Source: an uncultured Corynebacterium sp. (GTDB lineage Bacteria > Actinomycetota > Actinomycetes > Mycobacteriales > Mycobacteriaceae). From it: a DNA stretch of 64,000 bases. Below the pieces are notes generated by a model. It did not search any database. It saw nothing but the letters and a program-made list of their open reading frames with translations, and was not told the origin of the DNA. The stretch covers positions 1 through 64,000 of the forward strand of contig NZ_CAMIBP010000009.1 in the NCBI RefSeq assembly GCF_946223165.1. The letters run 5' to 3'. The position numbers and the translations under genes were made by a program. This document shows positions 1 to 7,894 of the stretch, piece after piece (the stretch's first letter is position 1; each line of letters starts with the position of its first letter).

Positions 1-253
1 CGGCGATGTAGACGCGGACGAAGTCGACCGCATGTTCGCCGACATTCTGAAGGCCCTTCGGAACCAACTTGGGGCTACGGAAGGCCGCCCAGAATAGGAT
101 CACCAAGATCAGCGTCATGAGGATGCGGATCAGCATTAGGCGATCAAGAGCGAACCACCCACCGGCAATGTCACCGAAAAACAGGTGGCCAGGCTCTGTT
201 TGCCCCGGGAAGAATTCTTCACCTAGATCGGGCGAGTGAAAATGCCCTTTCAT
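1..253 (-). CDS. atpB: ATP synthase F0 subunit a, N-terminal part (cut by window edge)
   Basis: The reverse strand reads MKGHFHSPDLGEEFFPGQ and continues without a stop to the window edge for about 84 codons. It includes a hydrophobic helix (LIRILMTLILVILFWAAF) and the segment SPKLVPKGLQNVGEHAVDFV, typical of actinobacterial subunit a. Subunit a forms the proton half-channels of the membrane F0 sector. Its place downstream of wecA-atpI on the same strand is the usual corynebacterial order. No Shine-Dalgarno precedes the ATG; a TACAAC hexamer lies 7 nt upstream, so a leaderless transcript is possible. The C-terminal two thirds lie outside the window. Confidence 0.93.
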   Translation of the reverse strand, partial: MKGHFHSPDLGEEFFPGQTEPGHLFFGDIAGGWFALDRLMLIRILMTLILVILFWAAFRSPKLVPKGLQNVGEHAVDFVRVYIA

Positions 254-765
254 GGCCAATGTTGTAACGCTCAGCGTTCTCTCCCGTGTTTGGGCCGCCG
301 CAACTGGAGTGTTGCGGGCGGTGCGATGGACGTCTCAAGCTCTCTGTCACAACCTCGGACTCCGTCGCACATCTTCGAAGTTGTAACAGGGATTGACAGC
401 GCGTTGGCCAGCCCGACCCAACACATGCTTAGTGCACGTAGTGAATGGTTTTTGCTGGTTTTCGCGGTAACCCGCAGGAAATAATATCAGGTCAGCCCCC
501 TAATTACGCCCCTTGGGGTACCCCCCGCCCTGCGAGTGGTCCACCGCTGCCCCCCGGACCACCCTACTTACCCTATGACTAGGGAAAAGGCGCAAGGTGG
601 GATTGGTCACATTCCGAAAACACCCCACCACCACGGGGGTAGATTTTCGGCATAATATGTCCGACTTCGTGGCCACGCTGACACCGCCGCCCGATCCCTG
701 TTGGCATGCATATCTATCCACCCCGCGCCGACGCTCATCCGAACTTAATTCACGCCCCATACATC
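254..765. other. Long non-coding stretch upstream of atpB
   Basis: About 510 bases between the atpI terminator and atpB, with no convincing gene on either strand. It should hold the atp operon promoter on the minus strand. Candidate -10 hexamers there include TATTAT near 484-490 and near 651-658, TAGGGT near 565 and TACAAC at 261-266; none can be chosen by eye. Inverted repeats are GGGGTACCCC (515-524) and GTGGTCC/GGACCAC (536-542 and 556-562). Confidence 0.5.
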
Positions 766-767
766 CC

Positions 768-819
768 AAAAAGGGCCGCCCTTCCGCCAGTGTTTCACCG
801 CGCGGAAAGAGGCGGCCCT
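768..819 (-). terminator. Rho-independent terminator after atpI
   Basis: On the minus strand a long imperfect stem, AGGGCCGCC pairing with GGCGGCCCT and extended by GCGGAA/TTCCGC, is followed by a run of five T (768-772). It lies 60 nt after the atpI stop and separates the rho-to-atpI transcript from atpB. Confidence 0.75.
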
Positions 820-878
820 GGAGACGTCTCGGAGGCGTCTCGTCACAGCTCGCCGGGCCCCGAGGGGTGACAAACGGC

Positions 879-1391
879 CTAACCCACGTTCGTCACGCGC
901 GCCGTGATCGTTCCCCAGGCCTCAGTAGCCAGGGTGGCGACCAGCGCGGCCACCACCGTGACGAAGAACGCCGTCTTGTCATAGAAGTCAAGGTCGCGAA
1001 TCAAAAGCAACACGATAATCAAGACCACAACCTTGAGCAGCCAGCCGCCGAGGACCACCGCCATGGTGGTCGAGGGCGTGGAATTGGCGGTCAGGAGCAC
1101 TGACGCGGCGGTCAGCAAGACGAAGCCTCCACCAATGGCCGCGCCGATGAGGACGCCCCAGATGCCGGGCAGGCCCCGGGCGCCGCCCCACATGGCCAGG
1201 GAAACAATCGTGATGGTGAGCAGGGCCCACCAGCCAAACTTCACGGCGCGCTGCAGCGGGCGGCGATGATCGTCGAAATCCTTGCGCGGGTTGATCGCTG
1301 CGGTGGAATCCGAGGCCGGGGTGACGTAGGCGTCGCTGGAGTAGTCTCCACCGGCGTAGTCGCCACCGGCGTAGTTGGGGTTCTCGCTCAT
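879..1391 (-). CDS. atpI: ATP synthase protein I-like membrane protein
   Basis: A 170-residue protein. Its polar N-terminus (about residues 1-50) holds the small repeat GGDYAGGDY and is followed by about four membrane segments (GWWALLTITIVSLAMW, GVLIGAAIGGGFVLLTAASV, AVVLGGWLLKVVVLIIVLLL, AFFVTVVAALVATLATEAW). Size, topology and position just before atpB match the corynebacterial AtpI-like protein, thought to help assemble the c-ring. It starts 15 nt after wecA. ATG 1391 is chosen over the TTG two codons earlier. A TAGGCT hexamer 7 nt before the ATG could give an extra leaderless transcript inside the operon. Family assignment rests on context and topology more than on conserved residues. Confidence 0.75.
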   Translation of the reverse strand: MSENPNYAGGDYAGGDYSSDAYVTPASDSTAAINPRKDFDDHRRPLQRAVKFGWWALLTITIVSLAMWGGARGLPGIWGVLIGAAIGGGFVLLTAASVLLTANSTPSTTMAVVLGGWLLKVVVLIIVLLLIRDLDFYDKTAFFVTVVAALVATLATEAWGTITARVTNVG

Positions 1392-1406
1392 GCGCAAAAG
1401 CCTACA

Positions 1407-2582
1407 TTAGGCGGGCTCGCGCTCCGCAATGACCTTGGTGGTCGGCTTCCGCCGGCCAATCTTGCCCTGGCGCAGCGGGATGAGGGTCATGACGCCGGCC
1501 GCGATGAGGGCCACGACGAGGAACGTCGTCGCGATAGCCGGGGGCACGATGGAGTACGCCACCGCACCAAAGGCCACCGCAGACACCCACAGGTAGAGCA
1601 CGAGCACCGTGCGGCGGTGCGTGTGTCCGAGGGACAGCAGGCGGTGGTGGATATGCAGCTTGTCCGCTGCAAAAGGAGATCGGCCGTGGGCCACGCGGCG
1701 AATGACCGCCCACACGAGGTCGAGCACCGGAACGAACACGGCGGCCGCCACCACGATGAAAGGCGACATCAGGGCGATCATGTCCACGCCGCCGTACAGG
1801 GACATGTTGATCTTGCCCGAGGCCGACGTCGACGCGGCGGCGAGCAACAGGCCGATGAGCATCGAGCCGGCGTCGCCCATGAAGATGCGGGAGGGCTCGA
1901 AGTTATGCGGCAGGAACCCGGCGCAGATGCCAACGAGGGCCGCAGAGATGATGGCCGGCGGGTACGCCGAGACCGCGCCGTCCTGATCATGCAGCACGGT
2001 GAGCGAGAACAACAGGATAGCCAGGCCGGCGATCATGCCCAGTCCTGCGGCGAGGCCGTCGAGGCCGTCGACGAAGTTCATCGCGTTAATGAGCAGCACC
2101 GTAATAAAGGCAGTCACCAAAGTGGACTGGACTTGGTCGAGCACGATAGTTGTGCCGTCGCCCACGGGCACGAAGAGCAGCGTCCACGTCAGGCCCAGCG
2201 TCGACATGATCCCGGCCGCCACAATCTGGCCTATAAGCTTGACCATCGCGGAAAGCTCCACCAGATCGTCAACGACACCCAGCAGGACGATGGCGAAGGC
2301 GGACCAGATAACGGCGGTCATCTCCGGCGTGACGGGCATAAAGCCGCGCGTGAGCGCCGGCAGCTGTGCAGCGAGGAACACGGCAGCAGCGAACCCGGTA
2401 AACATCGCCACACCGCCCATCTGCGGTGTGGGCTGCGAGTGGCTGTCGCGGGTGCGGATCTCCGCAACGCGTCCGGTGCGGACGAGGAAAGAGCGCACGA
2501 TGCCGGTGGCCATATACGTGATGGCCGCGGCGACGAGGATGACGAGCCCAAGCTCGCGCAGCGGCACGCCGGTACCGGTCAT
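1407..2582 (-). CDS. wecA: Decaprenyl-phosphate GlcNAc-1-phosphate transferase (WecA/Rfe)
   Basis: A 391-residue polytopic enzyme of the MraY/WecA superfamily. Visible signatures are the early PTPQMGGVAM loop, the Asp pair LLGVVDDLVEL, NAMNFVDGLDGLAAG, the FMGDAGSMLIG loop and the C-terminal HIHHRLLSLGHTHR (HxHH), which separates WecA/TagO from MraY. It transfers GlcNAc-1-phosphate onto decaprenyl phosphate on the cytoplasmic face of the membrane, starting the linker between peptidoglycan and arabinogalactan. A strong GAGGAG lies 7 nt before the ATG. It sits between sua5 and atpI in the usual order. Confidence 0.93.
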   Translation of the reverse strand: MTGTGVPLRELGLVILVAAAITYMATGIVRSFLVRTGRVAEIRTRDSHSQPTPQMGGVAMFTGFAAAVFLAAQLPALTRGFMPVTPEMTAVIWSAFAIVLLGVVDDLVELSAMVKLIGQIVAAGIMSTLGLTWTLLFVPVGDGTTIVLDQVQSTLVTAFITVLLINAMNFVDGLDGLAAGLGMIAGLAILLFSLTVLHDQDGAVSAYPPAIISAALVGICAGFLPHNFEPSRIFMGDAGSMLIGLLLAAASTSASGKINMSLYGGVDMIALMSPFIVVAAAVFVPVLDLVWAVIRRVAHGRSPFAADKLHIHHRLLSLGHTHRRTVLVLYLWVSAVAFGAVAYSIVPPAIATTFLVVALIAAGVMTLIPLRQGKIGRRKPTTKVIAEREPA

Positions 2583-2646
2583 AAGCGGGCTCCTCTCCCC
2601 TGTGACGTTCGGACGATGGTCTCCGCGCGGGGCGGAAAGCTAGATT

Positions 2647-3309
2647 CTAGGGACGCGTGCGCAGGGTCTGCGCCGGCACGCCGATGACCGCTTCAATGCG
2701 CTCTGCACTGATTGCGCCCTCGCGCAGCAGGTACGGATGGGACTGGGACAGATCCACGATGGTGGACGGCTTGCCAATCTCGGCCTCGCCGCCATCAAGG
2801 TAGACGGACACGGCCTGACCCAGCTGCTGCTTCGCGGCCAGCGCCGTCGTCGGCGGGGTGTGGCCGGAGATGTTGGCTGACGAAACGGCCATGGGGCCGA
2901 CCTCGCGCAGCAGCTCGATGGCCACGGGGTGAGCCGGCATGCGCAGCATGACGGTGCCGCGGGTATCGCCTAAGTTCCACGGCAGGCTCGGCGCCTGCGG
3001 GACGACGATAGACAGCCCGCCGGGCCAGAAGGCCTCGACGAGCAGCTGCATGGTTTCCGTCGTTGTGGCGACGAGTCCCTTGTACGTCTCCCAAGAGCCG
3101 ACGAGGACCGGCACCGGCATGTCCGGGCCGCGGTGCTTCGTGGCCAACAGGGAGGCCACGGCGTCGTTGTCGAAGGCATCACAGCCGAGCCCGTACAGGG
3201 TGTCGGTAGGCATGACAACCAAGCGGCCGGACTTCGCGGCCTTGGCGGCCTCCGCCAATCCTTCGGCGCGGGTGGCCGGAACGTCACAGCGGTAAATTGT
3301 GCCTTGCAT
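2647..3309 (-). CDS. sua5: L-threonylcarbamoyladenylate synthase (Sua5/YwlC/YrdC family)
   Basis: A 220-residue protein starting MQGTIYRCDVPATRAEG. The signature VVMPTDTLYGLGCDAF and the later segments PGGLSIVVPQ, TVMLRMPAHPVA and VSSANISGHTPPTT are typical of YrdC domains. The C-terminal PSTIVDLSQSHPYLLREGAIS is the conserved end of the domain, with no extra Sua5 domain. It condenses threonine, bicarbonate and ATP to threonylcarbamoyl-AMP for t6A37 modification of ANN-decoding tRNAs. The frame stays open upstream but is arginine-rich noise there; ATG 3309 matches the family start. It follows prmC by 68 nt. Confidence 0.92.
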   Translation of the reverse strand: MQGTIYRCDVPATRAEGLAEAAKAAKSGRLVVMPTDTLYGLGCDAFDNDAVASLLATKHRGPDMPVPVLVGSWETYKGLVATTTETMQLLVEAFWPGGLSIVVPQAPSLPWNLGDTRGTVMLRMPAHPVAIELLREVGPMAVSSANISGHTPPTTALAAKQQLGQAVSVYLDGGEAEIGKPSTIVDLSQSHPYLLREGAISAERIEAVIGVPAQTLRTRP

Positions 3310-3377
3310 CGGTGGTGCTTCTTCCCTCAGACAGTTGTCGACAATAACCTCACACAGCTTACTCGCCCCTGCGCGGC

Positions 3378-4271
3378 TCAGGCACGCACGGCGGTGACAA
3401 AGCGCGCGGTGCCGGTGAGATCCCGCAACACGGCAACATCGCGGAAGCGGCCGTCGGCGATGAGAGCTGCCTGGACGAGGTCTGAGGTCTCGTCGTCGTG
3501 CTCGATGCCCACGGGCGCGCCCGGACGGCACAGCGCGGCGATGGTGGGGATCATCTGCTCGATGACCGCCATGCCGTCGGCGCCACCGAAGACCGCCATG
3601 TGCGGGTCCGCGTAGACCTCGGGGTCAAGGTCACCGGTCTCCGGCACGTAGGGCGGGTTGGTAACGAGCAGGTCCACGTGGCCATGCAGCGCGGGCAGGA
3701 GTCCGGCAGCGGTGGCATCGCCTCGGACGACCTCGACGCCCAGAGGCGCGCAGTTGCGGCGGGTGTAGGCCAGGGCGGCATCGGAGAGCTCCACCGCGGT
3801 CACGCGCGCCGCGGGGCAGGCGTGGGCGATGTAGGCGGCCAGCGCGCCGGAGCCCGCGCACAGGTCCACCACGCGGGGACCCCCAGCATTACCAGCGGTT
3901 TCGGCAGTACCGCCGATGCCGCCGGCGTTGGCGCGCTCCATCCCGCACAGCCGTTGCACGGCCCAGTCCGCAAGGACCTCGGTCTCGGGCCGCGGGATGA
4001 ACACGCCGGGGCCGACCTCCAGCTCGAGCGGGCCAAACCAGGCAACCCCCAGAATGTGTTGGAGCGGCTCGCGCGCGGCACGGCGCTCGATGAGGGCGCC
4101 GAAGGCGAGGTCGAAGCCCGGGATGGGGGCATCGGCCAGCGGGATATCCATGTGGCCGGTGTGGATGAGGTGCGCGGCAAGGATGCGGGCGTCCCACTCG
4201 GGGCTCGGGACCCCGGCAGCGCGAAGGCGCTCCGCGGCATCGCGAAGCGCCTGTGCGTAGGTGTCTGACAC
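3378..4271 (-). CDS. prmC: Peptide chain release factor N5-glutamine methyltransferase PrmC
   Basis: A 297-residue protein with the N-terminal helical PrmC domain (ERLRAAGVPSPEWDARILAAHLI, then REPLQHILGVAWFGPLELEV and FIPRPETEVL). The SAM-binding Rossmann domain has VVDLCAGSGALAAYIA and the catalytic LLVTNPPYVP (NPPY). It methylates the glutamine of the GGQ motif in release factors. The gene directly follows its substrate gene prfA with a 21-nt gap, so coupling is likely. The start is GTG (MSDTYAQALRD). A short Gly/Ala/Asn-rich insert (about residues 114-127) just before the SAM motif looks like a lineage-specific loop. Confidence 0.94.
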   Translation of the reverse strand: MSDTYAQALRDAAERLRAAGVPSPEWDARILAAHLIHTGHMDIPLADAPIPGFDLAFGALIERRAAREPLQHILGVAWFGPLELEVGPGVFIPRPETEVLADWAVQRLCGMERANAGGIGGTAETAGNAGGPRVVDLCAGSGALAAYIAHACPAARVTAVELSDAALAYTRRNCAPLGVEVVRGDATAAGLLPALHGHVDLLVTNPPYVPETGDLDPEVYADPHMAVFGGADGMAVIEQMIPTIAALCRPGAPVGIEHDDETSDLVQAALIADGRFRDVAVLRDLTGTARFVTAVRA

Positions 4272-4292
4272 GGCGGTGTCTCCAGCCTGCCC

Positions 4293-5369
4293 CTAGCCCT
4301 CGGCCTCGAGGCGCTCGGCGCGCTCCTGGGCCTGCAGGGCCGTGATGAGGTCCTGCATGTCGCCGTTGAGGACCGAATCAAGGTTATTGGCCTTGTATCC
4401 GATGCGGTGATCGGTGATGCGGTTCTCCGGCCAGTTGTAGGTGCGGATGCGCTCGGAGCGGTCCAGCGTGCGGACCTGGGAGGCGCGCTGCTCGCCAGCC
4501 TCGGCCTCGCGAGCCTCGCGCTCCATCTGATCCAGGCGGGCCTGGAGCACCTGGAGGGCGCGGGCCTTGTTCTGGATCTGCGAGCGTTCCTTCTGGCAGG
4601 TGACCACCAGGCCAGTGGGCAGGTGGGTAATACGCACGGCCGAGTCGGTCGTGTTCACGCCCTGGCCGCCCTTACCGGAGGAGCGGTAGACGTCAATACG
4701 CAGGTCCTTCTCATCAATATTGACGGACTCGACCTCGTCCGGCTCCGGGTAGACCAGCACGCCGGCGGCCGAGGTTTGGATGCGCCCCTGAGACTCGGTC
4801 ACCGGGATGCGCTGCACGCGGTGCACGCCGCCCTCGAACTTGAAGACAGACCAGGCGCCGTCGCGCGACGGGTTCTTGGAGCAGAAGGAGATGGTCATGT
4901 CCTTGACGCCGCCTAGGTCGGACTCGTTGAGGCCCAGGACCTCCCACGCGAAGCCGGCCTTGTCGGCGTAGCGCTCGTACATGCGGGCCAGGTCACCGGC
5001 GAAGAGGGCGGCCTCTTCGCCACCGGCGCCGGCCTTGATCTCCATGATGATGTCCTCGGAGTCGTGCTCGTCGCGCGGGGCGAGCAGATCGGCGAGTTTT
5101 TCCTCCAGATCGACACAGAGCTTCTCCAGGCGATCGGCCTCGTCCTGGAAGTCGTGATCCTCGTAGGCCATCTCCTTGGCGTCCTCGAGATCCGCGCGAG
5201 CCTGCGTGAGCTCGTCGTTGACGGCCACGATGGGACGCAGCTCGGCGTAGCGCTTAGACAGCTTACGGAACAGCGACTGATCGCCGGCCACCTCAGGGTC
5301 GGCCATCTGCATCTCGATGCCCTGGTACTCGGAGACGATGTCGTCGACGAGGGAAACTTGGTTTGCCAT
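4293..5369 (-). CDS. prfA: Peptide chain release factor 1
   Basis: A 358-residue class I release factor. It contains SSGKGGQGVN (GGQ, about residue 232), which triggers peptidyl-tRNA hydrolysis, and IPVTESQG, the PxT-type tripeptide of RF1 that reads UAA and UAG. The C-terminal tail RTYNWPENRITDHRIGYK is also typical. Its ATG overlaps the rho stop codon by one base (TAATG), which predicts translational coupling. The gene itself ends with TAG, a codon read by RF1 and not by RF2. Confidence 0.97.
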   Translation of the reverse strand: MANQVSLVDDIVSEYQGIEMQMADPEVAGDQSLFRKLSKRYAELRPIVAVNDELTQARADLEDAKEMAYEDHDFQDEADRLEKLCVDLEEKLADLLAPRDEHDSEDIIMEIKAGAGGEEAALFAGDLARMYERYADKAGFAWEVLGLNESDLGGVKDMTISFCSKNPSRDGAWSVFKFEGGVHRVQRIPVTESQGRIQTSAAGVLVYPEPDEVESVNIDEKDLRIDVYRSSGKGGQGVNTTDSAVRITHLPTGLVVTCQKERSQIQNKARALQVLQARLDQMEREAREAEAGEQRASQVRTLDRSERIRTYNWPENRITDHRIGYKANNLDSVLNGDMQDLITALQAQERAERLEAEG

Positions 5370-7522
5370 TAGATGTAGTCCTCCACTTCCTGGTCTGCAG
5401 CCATGGGCGCGGAGCTGGCGACTTGCATGAGGAACTCGCCATTGGACTTCGTCTTCTTGAGCTGCTTGATGAGCAGGTCAATGGCGGCGAAGGAGTCCAG
5501 TCCGGAGAGGATACGGCGCAGCTTCGTCATGATGCGCGCCTCCTCCGGGACGAGCAGCAGCTCATCCTTGCGGGTGCCGGACGGGTTGACGTCCACGGCC
5601 GGGAAGATGCGGCGCTCGGAGATGGCGCGGTCCAGCTTGAGCTCGGCGTTGCCGGTGCCCTTGAACTCCTCGAAGATGACGGTGTCACCGGTGGAGCCGG
5701 TCTCCACCATCGCGGTGGCGATAATGGTCAGGGAGCCGCCGTTTTCGATGTTGCGGGCGGCGCCGAGGAAGCGCTTGGGCGGGTAGAGCGCGTTGGAGTC
5801 CACACCACCGGAGAGGATGCGGCCCGACGCCGGCGAGGAGTTGTTGTACGCGCGGCCCAGGCGGGTAATGGAGTCGAGGAGGACGACAACGTCCGTGCCC
5901 TGCTCCACCAGGCGCTTGGCGCGCTCGATGGCCAGCTCGGCCACGGCGGTGTGCTCTGCCGGCGGGCGGTCGAAGGTCGAGGCGATGACCTCGCCCTTGA
6001 CGGAGCGCTGCATGTCCGTAACCTCTTCCGGGCGCTCGTCCACGAGGACGACCATGAGGTAGCACTCCGGGTTGTTGGTCGAAATCGCGTTGGCGATGTT
6101 CTGCAGGATGGTGGTCTTACCGGCCTTCGGCGGGGAGACGATGAGCGCGCGCTGGCCCTTGCCAATCGGCATGATGAGGTCGATGACGCGGGTGGTGAGG
6201 ATCTTCGGATCCGTCTCCAGGCGCAGGCGCTGGTTGGGGTACAGCGGCGTGAGCTTGGCGAACTCCGGGCGGTCCTTCGCGGTCTGCGGATCGGCACCGT
6301 TAACGGTGTCGACCTGGACCAGCTGGTTGTACTTGCGGCGGTTGCGGCCGTTGCCGTGGGTGTGCGTGGAGCCGCCCACCTTGACCTGGCCGGTCACGGC
6401 GTCGCCGGAGCGCAGGCCCAGGCGGCGCACGAGGTTGTTGTTGACGAAGACGTCGGAGGCTGCGGCGCGGTAGCCCGTGGTGCGCAGGAACGCGACGTTG
6501 TTGTCCACGACCTCGAGGATGCCGGCCACGGCCTGCAGCTCATCACCCTCACGGACCTGAAAATCGCCGTTGCCACCGTTGTTGTTGCCGTCGCGGTTAT
6601 CGCGGTTGCGGCGGTTGCGGCGCCCGCGGCGGCCGCGGCCCCCGCGCTCGTTGTCGTCCGAGTTGTTGCCGCCGTTGTTACCACCGTTATTGCGGTCCCC
6701 GCCGTTGCCGTTGGAGTTGCCGCCATTGCGGTCGTTGCGGTCGTTGCGATCACGGCGGTTACGGCGGTTGGTGCGATCCTCGCGCTGACCGTCCTGGTCT
6801 GCGTGGCCCTCGGTGTCCGCGCCGGTGGTCTCAGCGTTGCCAGCGGTCTCGAAGCCAGTGTCCTGGGCCGACGCATCCTGCGCCGCGCCACGCTCGGCGC
6901 GACGGCGGCCGCGGCGCTCCTGGCCGGAGTTGCCGGCACGGTCGACACCGTCGGCACCGTCACCGACAACAGCGAGGCTGCGCTCGCGCAGGGACTTCCG
7001 CTCCCCCGCCTCGTCCTGGCCGGAGCCCGACTCGGGTGCCCCGTTCGACGTGGTACCGGCCTCGTCAGCGTGGGCCTCGCGGCGGGCGCGGTTGCGGCGA
7101 GCGCGGCGTGCCTGGGAGCGGGACTCGTAGCCCTCGCCCGCAGTATCTCCGGTGTTCTCGCCGGGGTTGTCACCAGGGTTGTCGCTGGCGCCAGCCGGGG
7201 CCGCAGCATCAACGGCGGCATCGGCAGCAGCTGCCGAGCCCGCGGCGCGGCCGGCGCGGCGAGTGGCACGACGCGGGCTGTCGCCGCCCAGCACGGTGCG
7301 GCCGGCTCCGGAGGCGTCCCCAATCGCGCCGTCACCCACCGGCTCCTCGGCGGTGGCCAGCGGCTTGCGGGCCGGGACGGAGCCCGTGGTCAGTGCTTCA
7401 ATGAGTTCCCCCTTGCGCAGGGCCGAGGTGCCCTTGAGACCGCGTTCAGCGGCCAGCTTGCGCAGTTCCGGAAGCTTCATAGCCGCGTAATCGCGGGTTC
7501 CGGTGTTGTCCGTATCGCTCAC
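5369..7522 (-). CDS. rho: Transcription termination factor Rho with long Asn/Arg/Gly-rich insert
   Basis: A 717-residue hexameric RNA helicase, far longer than the roughly 420 residues of E. coli Rho, as usual in actinobacteria. The N-terminal Rho_N/SAP-like segment has MKLPELRKLAAERGLKG. A low-complexity charged region of roughly 250 residues follows, with runs of Asn, Arg, Gly and Asp (NDRNDRNGGNSNGNGGDRN). The RNA-binding cold-shock fold begins near residue 320 (DFQVREGDELQAVAGILEVV). The P-loop is PPKAGKTTILQN (about residue 465) and the Walker B is VVVLLDSITRLGRAYN. GTG 7522 is chosen because AAAGGA lies 8 nt upstream and the family N-terminus follows; the frame upstream is noise. prfA follows with a one-base overlap. 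Confidence 0.95.
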   Translation of the reverse strand: MSDTDNTGTRDYAAMKLPELRKLAAERGLKGTSALRKGELIEALTTGSVPARKPLATAEEPVGDGAIGDASGAGRTVLGGDSPRRATRRAGRAAGSAAAADAAVDAAAPAGASDNPGDNPGENTGDTAGEGYESRSQARRARRNRARREAHADEAGTTSNGAPESGSGQDEAGERKSLRERSLAVVGDGADGVDRAGNSGQERRGRRRAERGAAQDASAQDTGFETAGNAETTGADTEGHADQDGQREDRTNRRNRRDRNDRNDRNGGNSNGNGGDRNNGGNNGGNNSDDNERGGRGRRGRRNRRNRDNRDGNNNGGNGDFQVREGDELQAVAGILEVVDNNVAFLRTTGYRAAASDVFVNNNLVRRLGLRSGDAVTGQVKVGGSTHTHGNGRNRRKYNQLVQVDTVNGADPQTAKDRPEFAKLTPLYPNQRLRLETDPKILTTRVIDLIMPIGKGQRALIVSPPKAGKTTILQNIANAISTNNPECYLMVVLVDERPEEVTDMQRSVKGEVIASTFDRPPAEHTAVAELAIERAKRLVEQGTDVVVLLDSITRLGRAYNNSSPASGRILSGGVDSNALYPPKRFLGAARNIENGGSLTIIATAMVETGSTGDTVIFEEFKGTGNAELKLDRAISERRIFPAVDVNPSGTRKDELLLVPEEARIMTKLRRILSGLDSFAAIDLLIKQLKKTKSNGEFLMQVASSAPMAADQEVEDYI

Positions 7523-7894
7523 GGATGTCCTTTCACAGCGTGACCGCACCAGCGCGGCGCGCGACTCCTGTCGCGTCATCGCAGCACTGTGGATCAGCGA
7601 ATAACAACGTAAATATGACTGCCCGGCGCGGTGCTCGTCGCATGAGAAACACGGACAAGCGTTACCCGCGCGCCCGTACGGCGGGCGATGGAGCAGGAAG
7701 GCGACTGGAAAACCTGGCGTGTCGCGGGCGCCGCATCGAGTCGCGGCGCGCGAACCGCCGCGTGCTGCACCCTGCACGAAAGAAATCAGGATCGCTTCAG
7801 TCGGCGCAAGTATAACGCACTATACGACCGCGGACATAGTTGACACACAGACAAAGCGGCACCGGGCGCCGTGAGGTCGCCTACAGTAGTTCTC
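7523..7894. promoter_or_regulatory. Divergent rho / acyl-CoA ligase promoter region, long rho leader
   Basis: No gene is visible. On the minus strand two good -10 hexamers, TATAGT (7819-7824) and TATACT (7809-7814), put the rho start site near 7800-7812 and give an untranslated leader of roughly 280 nt. In other bacteria rho is autoregulated by premature termination in such a leader, which may apply here. On the plus strand TACAGT (7882-7887) lies 7 nt before the ligase ATG, fitting a leaderless transcript. Confidence 0.55.

Noticed and set aside
1266..2687. 473-codon open frame opposite wecA
   Set aside because: Antisense to a clear WecA gene; Arg/His/Gly/Asp-rich composition with no domain.
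5363..7543. 726-codon open frame opposite rho
   Set aside because: Shadow of the Rho gene; long Val/Ala runs mirror the Asn/Arg codons of the other strand.
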